The notes beneath the pieces were generated by a model. It saw only the letters and a program-made list of their open reading frames with translations. It did not search any database and was not told where the DNA came from. Made by a program: the position numbers and the translations under genes. Positions 36,188-43,993 of a DNA stretch of 64,000 nt are shown here, piece after piece. The DNA is from Lentibacillus populi (GTDB lineage Bacteria > Bacillota > Bacilli > Bacillales > Amphibacillaceae), in assembly GCA_014642895.1 (NCBI GenBank), contig BMJD01000008.1, forward strand, positions 1 through 64,000, given 5' to 3'. Numbering within the stretch: the first letter of the stretch is position 1; each line of letters begins with the position of its first letter.

Positions 36188-38053
36188 ATGTTATTAAAAT
36201 TATCATTTTCCAGCATGCGTAAAATGTTTAAAGACTATCTTGTGTTATTGTTCGGACTAACTATTTCGATAGCCATCTTTTATATGTTTGAAACGCTAGC
36301 ACAAAACAAGGCTTTTCTGGAATCAAACGCCATGATTAGTTCCATTGTTTTTATCTTTCACGTCGGTACATTTATATTGGCGTTCATTACGTTATTTTAT
36401 ATCTTTTATGCGACATCATTTATGCTTTCCATGAGACAAAAGGAATTAGGGATGTACATGACCCTCGGTGCTAAAAAGCATAAAGTCGCCCAGTTGATGT
36501 TCTTTGAAACGTTCTTTATCGGCATTATCTCGTTGGTTGTCGGAGTAATCGTTGGAGTTGGATTCGCTCAAGGAATTGCAGGATTACTGATGGATCAGCT
36601 TGATTTTTCCGGTGAAGGGTTTCACGCGCTTTATAAATCATCTGTCATCACAACGGTTATTTTTTATGTAGCTTTATTTTTACTGACTTCCATTGTCAAT
36701 GCCATTAAGATATCTAGTAAATCTGTATTGGACTTGCTTCATGCAGAAGAGAAGCATGATCAGGTAAAGGCAAAAGGCGGAAGAACTATTTTAGGAGTTA
36801 TTTTTGCCGTGATTCTTATTGGCGCAGGGTATTACGCGATGTTTAACATGGCGCAACTGGCACAATTCGGTGTTATTCTAGCAGCGATCACGATCACGCT
36901 TGGTACGTACCTGATGTTTATTTCGCTGTTACCGTATTTGATGAAAAAGGTAAAAGGGATTCGTACCCTTAATGAAAAAGGGATTAATTCATTCACATTC
37001 GCCCAATTGCGTTTCCGGATGGGGAACTTAACAAAAGTGCTTGGAACAGTCGCAATGCTTGTAGCACTTGGACTAGGAGCAATGACGGCAGGTCTTTCAT
37101 TTTACAACAACGTGGAGCTGCAGGCGTCGATGTTTCATGGAAACGACGTTACGATTCACCAGCCAACAGAGAAAGATATACAGGCCTTAAACAACATGAA
37201 CACCACGGAGGAAAACACGTATCATTATAAAGTAGATGATAATGGGGTTTATTTTCTCAAAAAGGATCTACTCGATCATCCGCCGCTGATAAAGCAATTT
37301 AACCCGGAAACGTTAGAAATGCCAGAACCAAAACGGGTTGCAACGGACCTTCCAGACGCGCAATATTCGAATAGCGGAGCGGAGGGAATGAAGAATATTC
37401 CGGATCCATGGAGTACCGCCCTGTCAACCGAACTACGCGCTGACTTCCAAATGTTTGGCGATCGTGATATTTTCATTGTGGACCAGGCTCATTATCAGAA
37501 GGTAACCACCGCCGAGCAAAAAGTTGTGGTGGCGCGTGTTGCTGATTTCATGGCGTATCTGCCGCAATTGGAGAAAATCGAAAAGCGTCAGCAACAATTG
37601 GCTGCATCCTACACAGGTGAACCTGGACTCGAAATGGCCGGCGGAAGTAAATTCGCTGATTACATGGCGTATAAAGGGATCGCCAGCGGAACCATTTTCA
37701 TGGGATTTTTCCTTGGAGTTGCTTTTCTGATGATGATGGCAAGTGTACTAATGTTTAAACTATTGTCCAGCGCTTCTGCTGATACGCATCGCTATAGTAT
37801 GTTGCGAAAAATTGGCGTTCGAAAATCATTGTTAGTGAAATCGATTTATAAGGAATTATTTCTATTGTTCCTCTTCCCGGGCTTAGTTGGACTCGTACAC
37901 GTGTTAGTCGGCATGCAAATGTTCAGTTTCATTCTAGTGGAACCATATACAAAAATCTGGTTGCCAATTAGTATTTTCATTGTTATTTACGGCGTCTATT
38001 ATTGGCTGACGGTACAGATGTATAAGCGGATTGTATTGCCGAGGGAAGCTTAA
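36188..38053 (+). CDS. BceB-like ABC transporter permease
   Basis: A 621-residue permease with the BceB layout: ten predicted helices, two FtsX domains, and an extracytoplasmic domain of about 190 residues (roughly 305-495) between helices 7 and 8, which in this family recognises the peptide antibiotic. The first FtsX domain contains SMRQKELGMYMTLGAKKHKV, and a matching YSMLRKIGVRKSLL starts the second. Ribosome site AGGAGG. Co-transcribed with the ATPase. The drug specificity cannot be read. Confidence 0.88.
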   Translation: MLLKLSFSSMRKMFKDYLVLLFGLTISIAIFYMFETLAQNKAFLESNAMISSIVFIFHVGTFILAFITLFYIFYATSFMLSMRQKELGMYMTLGAKKHKVAQLMFFETFFIGIISLVVGVIVGVGFAQGIAGLLMDQLDFSGEGFHALYKSSVITTVIFYVALFLLTSIVNAIKISSKSVLDLLHAEEKHDQVKAKGGRTILGVIFAVILIGAGYYAMFNMAQLAQFGVILAAITITLGTYLMFISLLPYLMKKVKGIRTLNEKGINSFTFAQLRFRMGNLTKVLGTVAMLVALGLGAMTAGLSFYNNVELQASMFHGNDVTIHQPTEKDIQALNNMNTTEENTYHYKVDDNGVYFLKKDLLDHPPLIKQFNPETLEMPEPKRVATDLPDAQYSNSGAEGMKNIPDPWSTALSTELRADFQMFGDRDIFIVDQAHYQKVTTAEQKVVVARVADFMAYLPQLEKIEKRQQQLAASYTGEPGLEMAGGSKFADYMAYKGIASGTIFMGFFLGVAFLMMMASVLMFKLLSSASADTHRYSMLRKIGVRKSLLVKSIYKELFLLFLFPGLVGLVHVLVGMQMFSFILVEPYTKIWLPISIFIVIYGVYYWLTVQMYKRIVLPREA

Positions 38054-38068
38054 AGGGGAAATAATGGA

Positions 38069-38260
38069 ATGGAACAGTTCACGTTTATATTAGCTATTGT
38101 ATCTCTAGGATTAGCGATAAGTATCTTTATAGGAAACATTCTATCAAATGGATTAGGCAAAGCATTTAATACAAAAAGTAAATCATCAAAAGTAATGTTC
38201 ATTTGTTTCCTGGTCTATGTGATAAGTTTTGTTTTTTATATTTTTATCGGCAATAATTAG
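38069..38260 (+). CDS. Small two-helix membrane protein downstream of BceB-like gene
   Basis: A 63-residue protein with two hydrophobic helices (about 4-25 and 42-60) and a basic loop KAFNTKSKSSK. AAAGGGGA lies nine bases before the ATG and the gene starts only 15 bp after the permease, before the terminator, so it is in the same transcript. No family recognised. It could be an accessory subunit of the transporter; that is inference. Confidence 0.6.
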   Translation: MEQFTFILAIVSLGLAISIFIGNILSNGLGKAFNTKSKSSKVMFICFLVYVISFVFYIFIGNN

Positions 38261-38268
38261 CACTAGAG

Positions 38269-38313
38269 AAACAAGTGCAATGGTATTTAGTTAAACCATT
38301 GCACTTGTTTTGT
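38269..38313 (+). terminator. Terminator of the BceAB-like operon
   Basis: AAACAAGTGCAATGGT pairs perfectly over 16 bp with ACCATTGCACTTGTTT around a 10-nt loop and is followed by TTG and T-rich sequence. Confidence 0.9.
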
Positions 38314-38396
38314 CTCGGCTTAGTTTCGCTCTAAGTTCCCCCTTTGTTCTGTGAGCGCTTCTTTCGTTCCAAGCTCCCTTCCTTCGTTCCGCAATA
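38314..38396. repeat. Short degenerate intergenic repeat
   Basis: Plus-strand sequence with CTCGGCTTAGTTTCGCTCTA and several GTTCC/TTCGTTCC steps. I recognise it as a repeat type often mis-annotated as a basic peptide in Bacillaceae genomes (reverse translation RSAHRTKGELRAKLSRDK). No evidence of a gene. Confidence 0.4.
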
Positions 38397-38660
38397 TTAT
38401 TTTTCAACGTCAAATTTGGGGTTTCTTGAATAACGTGTTTCCTTAATGTTTTTAACATTAATGACACTTGGCAGCTTACCAGGACTATGAACTTCCAGAC
38501 GATCATTGAACATTTTTATCTTAATATCATCTCCATGGATATTATAGGCACGATGTGTTAAAGCATTAATTTCGCCTTCTTGCCAAGCAAATGGCGGGTA
38601 CTCAGGGACCTCGACAAACCTGCCTGACTCTCCATCCAACGCTGTAAATTCTCGCTCGTC
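38397..38660 (-). pseudogene. Remnant of a RecG-like/AlbA-type ATP-binding protein
   Basis: About 85 codons match the ATP-dependent helicase RecG-related/AlbA_2 family: PEYPPFAWQEGEINALTHRA, then KIKMFNDRLEVHSPGKLP and ETRYSRNPKF. The family protein is several hundred residues long; here both the N-terminal DNA-binding part and the C-terminal part are missing, so this is a decayed fragment. Its upstream edge abuts the holin-like toxin gene on the other strand. Confidence 0.7.
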
Positions 38661-38704
38661 GGTAGTCTTCGGTGGGAAAGTTCCCGGGGAGGGAGGTGTA
38701 GCCA

Positions 38705-38791
38705 ATGGACATTGTTAGTGCACTAACGCTTAAGATTTCCTTCGGGATGTTAATAGCATTTATCGTTTCTGATAAAAACCATAAAAAATAA
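38705..38791 (+). CDS. Putative holin-like type I toxin (28 aa)
   Basis: A 28-residue hydrophobic peptide: MDIVSALTLKISFG, MLIAFIV, then the charged tail SDKNHKK. The pattern, including the ISFGM core and the lysine-rich end, matches the putative holin-like toxins of Firmicutes, small membrane peptides of type I toxin-antitoxin loci (TxpA/BsrG-like). GGGAGGTG lies about seven bases before the ATG, a very strong site. A perfect 12-bp hairpin overlaps the stop codon, and a second terminator 80 bp further may end the transcript. Too short for usual gene callers. Toxicity and the antisense RNA are inferred. Confidence 0.75.
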   Translation: MDIVSALTLKISFGMLIAFIVSDKNHKK

Positions 38792-38832
38792 TCCCTCATG
38801 CACTCTAGCAGGTATGTGAGGGATTATTTTTA
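38787..38832. terminator. Hairpin overlapping the toxin stop codon
   Basis: AATAATCCCTCA pairs with TGAGGGATTATT around an 18-nt loop, with T-rich flanks on both strands. In type I loci a hairpin here is usually shared by toxin mRNA and convergent antisense RNA. Confidence 0.75.
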
Positions 38833-38910
38833 TCTCGCTGCCTACCCCTCTTGACGGGGTTTTCAGTCTATTGCGACCGCTCCATGTAGCAGCATGGGCG
38901 GTCTTTATTA
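38833..38910 (-). ncRNA. Possible antisense RNA region of the toxin locus
   Basis: Downstream of the toxin lies the conserved-looking series ACCCC TCTTGAC GGGGTTTT, then GCGACCGCTCC and a GACCGC/GCGGTC hairpin. In homologous loci an antisense RNA is read leftwards over this interval and the toxin 3' end. TTGATG with 17 bp to TAGAAA on the minus strand (about 38935-38965) could be its promoter. No transcript evidence; limits are guesses. Confidence 0.35.
38875..38907 (+). terminator. Terminator downstream of the toxin gene
   Basis: GACCGCTCCATG and CATGGGCGGTC form a stem with one bulge around TAGCAG, followed by TTTATT. Probable end of the toxin mRNA. Confidence 0.75.
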
Positions 38911-39035
38911 GTGTATGCACTTATTATCTTTCTATGTTAATTAGACCACTACATCAATGTTTGTACACATTTTATTTATTTTTACCTTTTTGTTATCAAA
39001 AAATCTTTCTTTTAGCGCGTTCGTTTGCGAAATAA

Positions 39036-39551
39036 TCATATTTGTCGAGAATATCTCAATGAAATGAAATTCTCTCCTTCTTCATTTCCATACCCTTCTT
39101 TTTCATATTGAAATTCAAAGCCTTTAGCTTCATAGAAAGGAATTCCTTTTTGATTTCCTTTCTGAACAGATACCCACTGTTCAGTAGCTCCAAATCCTTT
39201 TTGCTGATTTGTAATTGCATCCAATATTTTTGTGCCTATACCTTCATTTCTTCTTTCAGGGTCCAAATATAATACAAATATTTCACCTTTATCTTCTTCA
39301 ATCATACCGCCACCACCAGCACCAAGTACCTTTTTATTCTCCACAGCCACAAAGTAACCACCCCAATATTTGTTTGAGACAGTCACTTCCTTTGAAATTC
39401 GATAGTTGTTATAAAACTCTTTAATGATCCTATTTATATATTCTTGCGGATGTGAAACACCATATGTTGCCCAATATCCATCCGTACACACTTTTACTAT
39501 TCCGTCTATGTGTCGTTCGTCTGCTTTTATAACCCGTATCACTGACTGCAT
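39036..39551 (-). CDS. GNAT family N-acetyltransferase
   Basis: A 171-residue acetyltransferase with the CoA motif LYLDPERRNEGIGTKILDAI (about 95-114) and a C-terminal PFYEAKGFEF. A central GAGGGGMIEE loop is glycine-rich. GGAGG lies seven bases before the ATG. Substrate unknown; it stands alone in the accessory patch. Confidence 0.8.
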   Translation of the reverse strand: MQSVIRVIKADERHIDGIVKVCTDGYWATYGVSHPQEYINRIIKEFYNNYRISKEVTVSNKYWGGYFVAVENKKVLGAGGGGMIEEDKGEIFVLYLDPERRNEGIGTKILDAITNQQKGFGATEQWVSVQKGNQKGIPFYEAKGFEFQYEKEGYGNEEGENFISLRYSRQI

Positions 39552-39917
39552 AATTTTACCTCCAACCCGCGGAGTGTTTATTTTTTTAAACTTGTGGTAT
39601 TCAGCAATTTAGTCCGTTAATGGAATGCTTATTGTAAATGAAACTAATTTATTGTGACGAAACAACTTATGTTATAACCCAACAGTTGCACCTATTTCAG
39701 GTTAAATTTGCCCTGGATGTTTATAAGCTACTTGTCCCGTAAACCTTATTCACCTATCCACAACCTCTTCACATGATCTAAAAGCTTTTCTATGTCTAAG
39801 ATAATCCACCATGAAGAGTCCAGCCCCCATGACAAAGGATTTCTTAAGTGGATCATTTTTGGCATTGCCCACGGAGCACTATTCCGGAAAGATACCCAAC
39901 ACCTGAGAAAGAGCTTT
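39552..39917. other. Intergenic region
   Basis: 366 bases without a supported gene. A 39-codon minus-strand frame (39746-39865, rich in Trp) is open but has no ribosome site or recognised homology. Nothing else was recognised. Confidence 0.35.
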
Positions 39918-40376
39918 TCACATATTCTTCACATCCACTAGTTCAAAACGTTCACAAACCAAGAGCATATCTTCCGTAAATTCACGTCCAATTGCATTTA
40001 ATTCACTTCTAAAAAATGTTTCATGTGCTTTCCACCAGTATTGGTAAGTTCTATCTCCTTCACCTTCTGCAATAGCGAACTCTTCCGTAACTTCATTCAT
40101 AGGAGTTAGCGTAACCTCTACCGTCTTAATAATTGCTACAGGTTTGTTGTAGCTGTTTAAAATAATACCGTAATCCTCTGTTGTTGGCAGCGATTCATTC
40201 TCCAGTTTGTAAAAAATATATCCTGAACATGTTGCAGTTTTAATGCCATCTATCACCAACTGTGCAAGATAATCAGGATCCTCTCCGAATTGCCATGCAC
40301 TAACAGACTGGGGATGATCATGATGATCATGATCCTTCCAAAATTCATTCCAGTACACCTGAGCCGCTTGATTCAT
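39918..40376 (-). CDS. ASCH-domain protein
   Basis: A 152-residue ASCH protein (fold related to PUA, putative RNA binding). The family features are visible: AWQFGEDPDYLAQLVIDGIK near the start, TATCSGY, the central GIILNSYNKPVAIIKTVEV strand pair, and the C-terminal LVCERFELVDV. Members have been linked to RNA modification or N4-acetylcytidine hydrolysis; the reaction here is unknown. Histidine-rich DHDHHDH near the N-terminus. Confidence 0.85.
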   Translation of the reverse strand: MNQAAQVYWNEFWKDHDHHDHPQSVSAWQFGEDPDYLAQLVIDGIKTATCSGYIFYKLENESLPTTEDYGIILNSYNKPVAIIKTVEVTLTPMNEVTEEFAIAEGEGDRTYQYWWKAHETFFRSELNAIGREFTEDMLLVCERFELVDVKNM

Positions 40377-40522
40377 AGTCTTTCATACACATCCTTTATT
40401 TTAGTAACATATATCAGATTTAGTTTAAGCAATCTAAAATCTTATTAAAGTGAATGTACTAATAATACATTTATAGGCTCCGTCCCTTATTCCCTTTTTG
40501 TGCTCATTTGGGAAGATACATG

Positions 40523-40729
40523 CTAATAATTTCTATTTTCAATGTCCATTTGAACTTTTTGAACCCAAGCGTGCAGCATTAGACCTATTGCACTCCAAAT
40601 ATTAAAAACTGCGGCAATGATTAACAAAACCCAATGTAATAGCTCTGGTAACGGTGTAGTCAGGCTTATTATTAAGGCACTATTCCCAATTAATAACATT
40701 GATAACAGTAAAGGAAAGTTCTTTACCAT
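40523..40729 (-). CDS. Small two-helix membrane protein
   Basis: A 68-residue protein with hydrophobic segments at about 4-22 and 30-52 and a charged C-terminus. The ATG at 40729 (MVKNF) was chosen because AAGGGAG lies seven bases upstream; the longer frame beginning 42 codons earlier has no ribosome site. No family recognised. Confidence 0.5.
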   Translation of the reverse strand: MVKNFPLLLSMLLIGNSALIISLTTPLPELLHWVLLIIAAVFNIWSAIGLMLHAWVQKVQMDIENRNY

Positions 40730-40923
40730 TATTTTACTCCCTTGTCGTTTTCCGCAATATATTTCCATAATCTGGACCAAAAAACCAAGAAAGTACACAA
40801 TCTTATTCCATTCTTGCACTCGTTTACAGATTTTAACAACATAAAAAGGGCGCATTAAGAATCTGTCCTCGGATTTTTATCCCGCTTACCCATTCTAATG
40901 GAGGTTCAATTTCTACTATCTTA

Positions 40924-41217
40924 TTATTTTCTTTTCCAATAAACATTTTCTCTCTTATGTTTAATGCCATCAATCCTAACAACAGATTCTTCTTCATTAA
41001 CCTCAAATACTAGAATTACTTGATATAAACCAAGTCTTACCCAATAACCCTTTAAAGTCCCATTAGGTATTTGTTTTGCAGTCAAAGTGGGCACATATGA
41101 TAATCGTTTATAAGCATCCGAATATATCCGTTCCTTAACTTCTGGAGGATAAGCAAGTATATTACTCAATTCATCGAGGGCGGTTTGTGACCAATAGACA
41201 TTATAAGTTTTGTTCAC
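40924..41217 (-). CDS. RelE/ParE-type toxin of a type II TA system
   Basis: A 97-residue toxin-like protein. The RelE fold signature runs from YWSQTALDELSNI through the ERIYSDAYKRLSYVP helix to GYWVRLGLYQVILVFEV, and ends in IDGIKHKRENVYW, where the basic and aromatic residues of RelE-type RNases sit. The start is GTG at 41217: AGGAG is seven bases upstream, while the TTG two codons earlier touches the ribosome site. It overlaps the antitoxin gene by 17 bp, typical of antitoxin-first TA operons. Confidence 0.8.
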   Translation of the reverse strand: MNKTYNVYWSQTALDELSNILAYPPEVKERIYSDAYKRLSYVPTLTAKQIPNGTLKGYWVRLGLYQVILVFEVNEEESVVRIDGIKHKRENVYWKRK

Positions 41218-41479
41218 TTTCAAACTCCTTGATTTTGTTTTTGAGATACTTCAGTCCCTTTTCTTGATCATAGATGCGTCCATTAGCACGATCTTCCCGA
41301 CTTTTCTGTACTTGACGAATAAGTTCTTTGTCCTTAGAAAAAAGTTCTAAATCCATTTGATCAATGGCTTCTCTTTCCCGTTTCATATTCAGATAACCGA
41401 TAAAATCATATACCTCAGCCGTATCTTCTTCGTGAATAAAGTCAATTAGCCGTTTTAGTTCTTCACGATTAACACTCAT
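41201..41479 (-). CDS. Antitoxin partner of the RelE-type toxin
   Basis: A 92-residue acidic, helical protein (MSVNREELKRLIDFIHEED, then NMKREREAIDQMDLELF and a charged tail) directly upstream of and overlapping the RelE-like toxin gene. Position, size and charge make it the antitoxin, although no DNA-binding motif is obvious. The ATG at 41479 has AAGGCGGTG seven bases upstream; an ATG 11 codons earlier does not. Confidence 0.7.
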   Translation of the reverse strand: MSVNREELKRLIDFIHEEDTAEVYDFIGYLNMKREREAIDQMDLELFSKDKELIRQVQKSREDRANGRIYDQEKGLKYLKNKIKEFESEQNL

Positions 41480-41700
41480 TTTAAACACCGCCTTGTTATT
41501 TGCTAAAACCATTATACCACCTGAATTAATTATTTCTAGAACCCGTCCTTACGTCAAACCCGTTTATGGAAAATCTTTGTTATAACTAAGCATTTGAAAT
41601 TAATAAATACTGCTGTTTTCTATGTATTGCTCTTCTTATTTTCAGGCATAGGGATCCTTATTAAAATAATTTGCCTTTCTGGAGAAAATAAATTCTTTGT

Positions 41701-42126
41701 TTATGTAAAATCACGAAGAAAGTCAGATGGTGAATAGAGGGTGAAATATTCCTTAATTTCATCAGTATGGAAGTCTTTATCTCCAGTTATCAAAATATCA
41801 GGTTCAGCAATTACAAGTGAAACAAGAATAGGAATATCCTTTTCATCACGAATATCAGGAATTGAATATGGCCTATGATCAGAAGGAGTATAAGTTAATT
41901 CAAATTCAAGTGTTGTTAAAAATTGATCCCATATATTCACCTTATTTGGAAACTTTTTATTAATCACCCTCGATACTTCAGTAATGGAATAACTACAAAT
42001 AACTAATTGATGATACTCAATTATATATTCAAGTAACTGGCTTGATATAGATTTTTCGGAAAGGACAGCGGAAATGAGAATATTTGAATAAACAAATACT
42101 CTCATGGTTTCATTTTTTACGCTCAT
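41701..42126 (-). CDS. PIN-domain toxin component, first catalytic Asp replaced
   Basis: A 141-residue PIN-domain protein of the putative TA toxin family. Retained features: SITEVSRVI (Glu), and ILITGDKDF near the C-terminus (two Asp). The N-terminal strand reads MRVFVYSNILISAVL where the family has L-D-T-N, so the first metal-binding Asp is Tyr (residue 13); a single G-to-T change (GAT to TAT) would do this. RNase activity is therefore doubtful. The ATG at 42126 has AGGGAGG nine bases upstream and overlaps the antitoxin gene by 17 bp; an ATG seven codons later is the alternative. Confidence 0.75.
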   Translation of the reverse strand: MSVKNETMRVFVYSNILISAVLSEKSISSQLLEYIIEYHQLVICSYSITEVSRVINKKFPNKVNIWDQFLTTLEFELTYTPSDHRPYSIPDIRDEKDIPILVSLVIAEPDILITGDKDFHTDEIKEYFTLYSPSDFLRDFT

Positions 42127-42373
42127 TCCACATGTCCTCCCTGACCTTTTCCAATTCAGCTTGTAAATCTTCTTCTGTAATGCCTTGATTCTCAGCTTCT
42201 TGACCAATTTCTTTTTGTAATTCACGCAAAGCCAAAATACTGGCCTTTGTAATAACGATCCTACCATTATCCTCAATAAAAGCTACACGATCTCCTACAT
42301 CCAGCTTTAATTTTTGTCTAATCGTTTTTGGTACTGTTACCTGCCCTTTAGAACTAATTCTTGATACTTCCAC
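42110..42373 (-). CDS. AbrB/MazE-type antitoxin
   Basis: An 87-residue protein with an N-terminal SpoVT/AbrB swapped-hairpin DNA-binding domain, VSRISSKGQVTVPKTIRQKL and DVGDRVAFIEDNGRIVI, then a helical tail that should bind the toxin. The start is GTG at 42373, after AAAGAGGTGAT. It is upstream of and overlapping the PIN gene and should repress their common promoter. Confidence 0.85.
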   Translation of the reverse strand: MEVSRISSKGQVTVPKTIRQKLKLDVGDRVAFIEDNGRIVITKASILALRELQKEIGQEAENQGITEEDLQAELEKVREDMWNERKK

Positions 42374-42549
42374 AATTATCACCTCTTTATATTCCTTACA
42401 TTCTTTACTTCTTTACATTCATTATATCACAAATAGACGTTTCAAAACATATTTGTCACATTCTTAAGGCTTTCCTAAGGATATTCCCTATCATAGGAGA
42501 ATCCATATAATGTCCACCGATTTTGTAATTTAGTTTTTTCCTCTCAGAA

Positions 42550-42762
42550 TTATGATACTAATACAGTTACTACAAAAACCAATACCCATCCAAAAATATA
42601 TTGCCGTTTGATTTGTTCCATACTTGGCGCAGCAAAATGTATATAAAACAATTGAAAGATAAAACCGATTAATATAAAAATGAATGCAATCTGGCTTGAT
42701 TTCCCAATTTTTGCTTGCCCTCTTTCATCTTTTCCTTCCATCACTACAAAACTAAAGATCAT
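42550..42762 (-). CDS. Short membrane protein, possibly N-terminally truncated
   Basis: A 70-residue protein with two hydrophobic segments after a charged MEGKDERGQAKIGKSS loop. The ribosome site is weak. The residues before the ATG in the same frame (KDQP, then a stop codon) look as if an upstream membrane helix may have been lost, so it may be a remnant. No function assigned. Confidence 0.4.
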   Translation of the reverse strand: MIFSFVVMEGKDERGQAKIGKSSQIAFIFILIGFIFQLFYIHFAAPSMEQIKRQYIFGWVLVFVVTVLVS

Positions 42763-42802
42763 TGGTTGGTCTTTCTAAACAAAAAAACCAAGCCTTCTTT
42801 CA

Positions 42803-43564
42803 TTATCCTGATGTTTTATTCATCTTGCCTACAATGAACAGATAAATACCGATACCGCCAAAGCTGACAACTGTACTTAAAACTAGAGCCAGCTCCTTGT
42901 CCATCGAGGTCTGACTAAACAGATAATCCGGCAGTAGTAATAATAAAAGAAAAATCGGCAGCACCCATGTTTTTGCCCACCAAGACACGGCGATCAAAAA
43001 AATAGCGGTAACAACAGCTGTCAAAATCGTACCTGTTGTGTCGAAGTGAATTATCGGAGTTTCAACGGACCGATCTAAATGAATCAATCCGACAAACAAG
43101 GCTATTGGAACGAACCCTAACACAGACAGCACAGCAATCTCTTTCCACCTTGAAAGCTGATTTCCAGCGATATACTTAAACGCAGTATAGAGACCAACTA
43201 TAAGAAGGCCAGCTATAATAACATGACCTATCAATTCAAGTAATGAATAGGAAAGTGTACCCTCCAACAAATCTTTAGCTAGTGTAAAGGAAAATGCTCC
43301 AAAAATGATAATTACCGCATACATTATCCACGATTTGTAATCAACGGGCATTTCATCTGATAGCTGTTCCATATATTCCTTTGGCGAATGTCCGACTATT
43401 TTTTCAGTCGATTTTCCGTTTTTCTCCGCTTCCATCAAGTGGACTTCCAATTCCTCCACAATTTCTGCAATTTCATCTGAATCCTTTCCACTGGAAAATA
43501 AATATACCCGTAAGTCTTCCAAGAATTTTCTGCTCTTAGAGGACAGTTGTGGTTTTTTATTCAC
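42803..43564 (-). CDS. HAAS-domain membrane protein (PadR partner)
   Basis: A 253-residue protein. The first 75 residues form a HAAS (HTH-associated alpha-helical signalling) domain, SSKSRKFLEDLRVYLFSSG then EIAEIVEELEVHLMEAE and SPKEYMEQLSDEMP. Six or seven membrane helices follow. HAAS proteins are encoded next to PadR regulators and are thought to signal to them. It starts with GTG after AAAGGGAGTGATG, five bases after the padR stop, so the pair is coupled. Confidence 0.82.
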   Translation of the reverse strand: MNKKPQLSSKSRKFLEDLRVYLFSSGKDSDEIAEIVEELEVHLMEAEKNGKSTEKIVGHSPKEYMEQLSDEMPVDYKSWIMYAVIIIFGAFSFTLAKDLLEGTLSYSLLELIGHVIIAGLLIVGLYTAFKYIAGNQLSRWKEIAVLSVLGFVPIALFVGLIHLDRSVETPIIHFDTTGTILTAVVTAIFLIAVSWWAKTWVLPIFLLLLLLPDYLFSQTSMDKELALVLSTVVSFGGIGIYLFIVGKMNKTSG

Positions 43565-43568
43565 CCCA

Positions 43569-43913
43569 TCACTCCCTTTCCTGATTGGTTACTGTTTCAT
43601 GTTTCAGTACTCGATTAACGTTCGTCTGTAAATAATTCCACCGTTCAAGGAACTTTTCCAGCTCCTGTTCTCCTTTTTTTGTAAGTGAATAATATTTTCG
43701 CTTTGGACCGGCTGTTGATTTTTTCCGAGTGGATGTCACAAATTCTTCTTTCTGCATCCGCAACAAGAGAGGATAGATTGTTCCTTCACTAAGTGAGTCA
43801 AAACCGTACAGTTCAAGCTGTTCTGCCAGCTCATAGCCATATACCTCTCTATCCTTAATAATTGCCAACAGACAACCATCCAAAATTCCTTTCATCATTT
43901 GCGTTGTTGACAA
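43569..43913 (-). CDS. PadR-family transcriptional regulator
   Basis: A 114-residue PadR repressor. The winged helix shows TTQMMKGILDGCLLAII, YGYELAEQLELYGF, SEGTIYPLLLRMQKE and the wing RKYYSLTKKGEQELEKF. I chose the TTG at 43913 because GAGGTGAG lies seven bases upstream and family proteins begin there; the ATG ten codons earlier lies inside the promoter's inverted repeat. It probably represses its own operon through the inverted repeat just upstream. Confidence 0.85.
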   Translation of the reverse strand: MSTTQMMKGILDGCLLAIIKDREVYGYELAEQLELYGFDSLSEGTIYPLLLRMQKEEFVTSTRKKSTAGPKRKYYSLTKKGEQELEKFLERWNYLQTNVNRVLKHETVTNQERE

Positions 43914-43932
43914 AGATTTTCTCACCTCACAT

Positions 43933-43993
43933 ATACCTTGCATTACAAGTTATATATGTATTATATATCTGCATAACTTGTAATGCAAGGTAT
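43933..43993 (-). promoter_or_regulatory. padR promoter within a perfect 21-bp inverted repeat (operator)
   Basis: Arms 43933-43953 and 43973-43993 are perfect 21-base inverted copies (ATACCTTGCATTACAAG followed by TTAT) separated by 19 bases. On the minus strand TTGCAT (right arm) and TATAAT (spacer, 43960-43965) form a sigma-A promoter with a 17-bp spacer. The spacer contains its own ATATAT/ATATAT symmetry, as in PadR sites. Binding to this site would block the promoter. Confidence 0.75.

Noticed and set aside
39746-39865. 39-codon Trp-rich ORF on the minus strand
   Set aside because: No ribosome site, no recognisable family, and a single short frame in an AT-rich gap is expected by chance.
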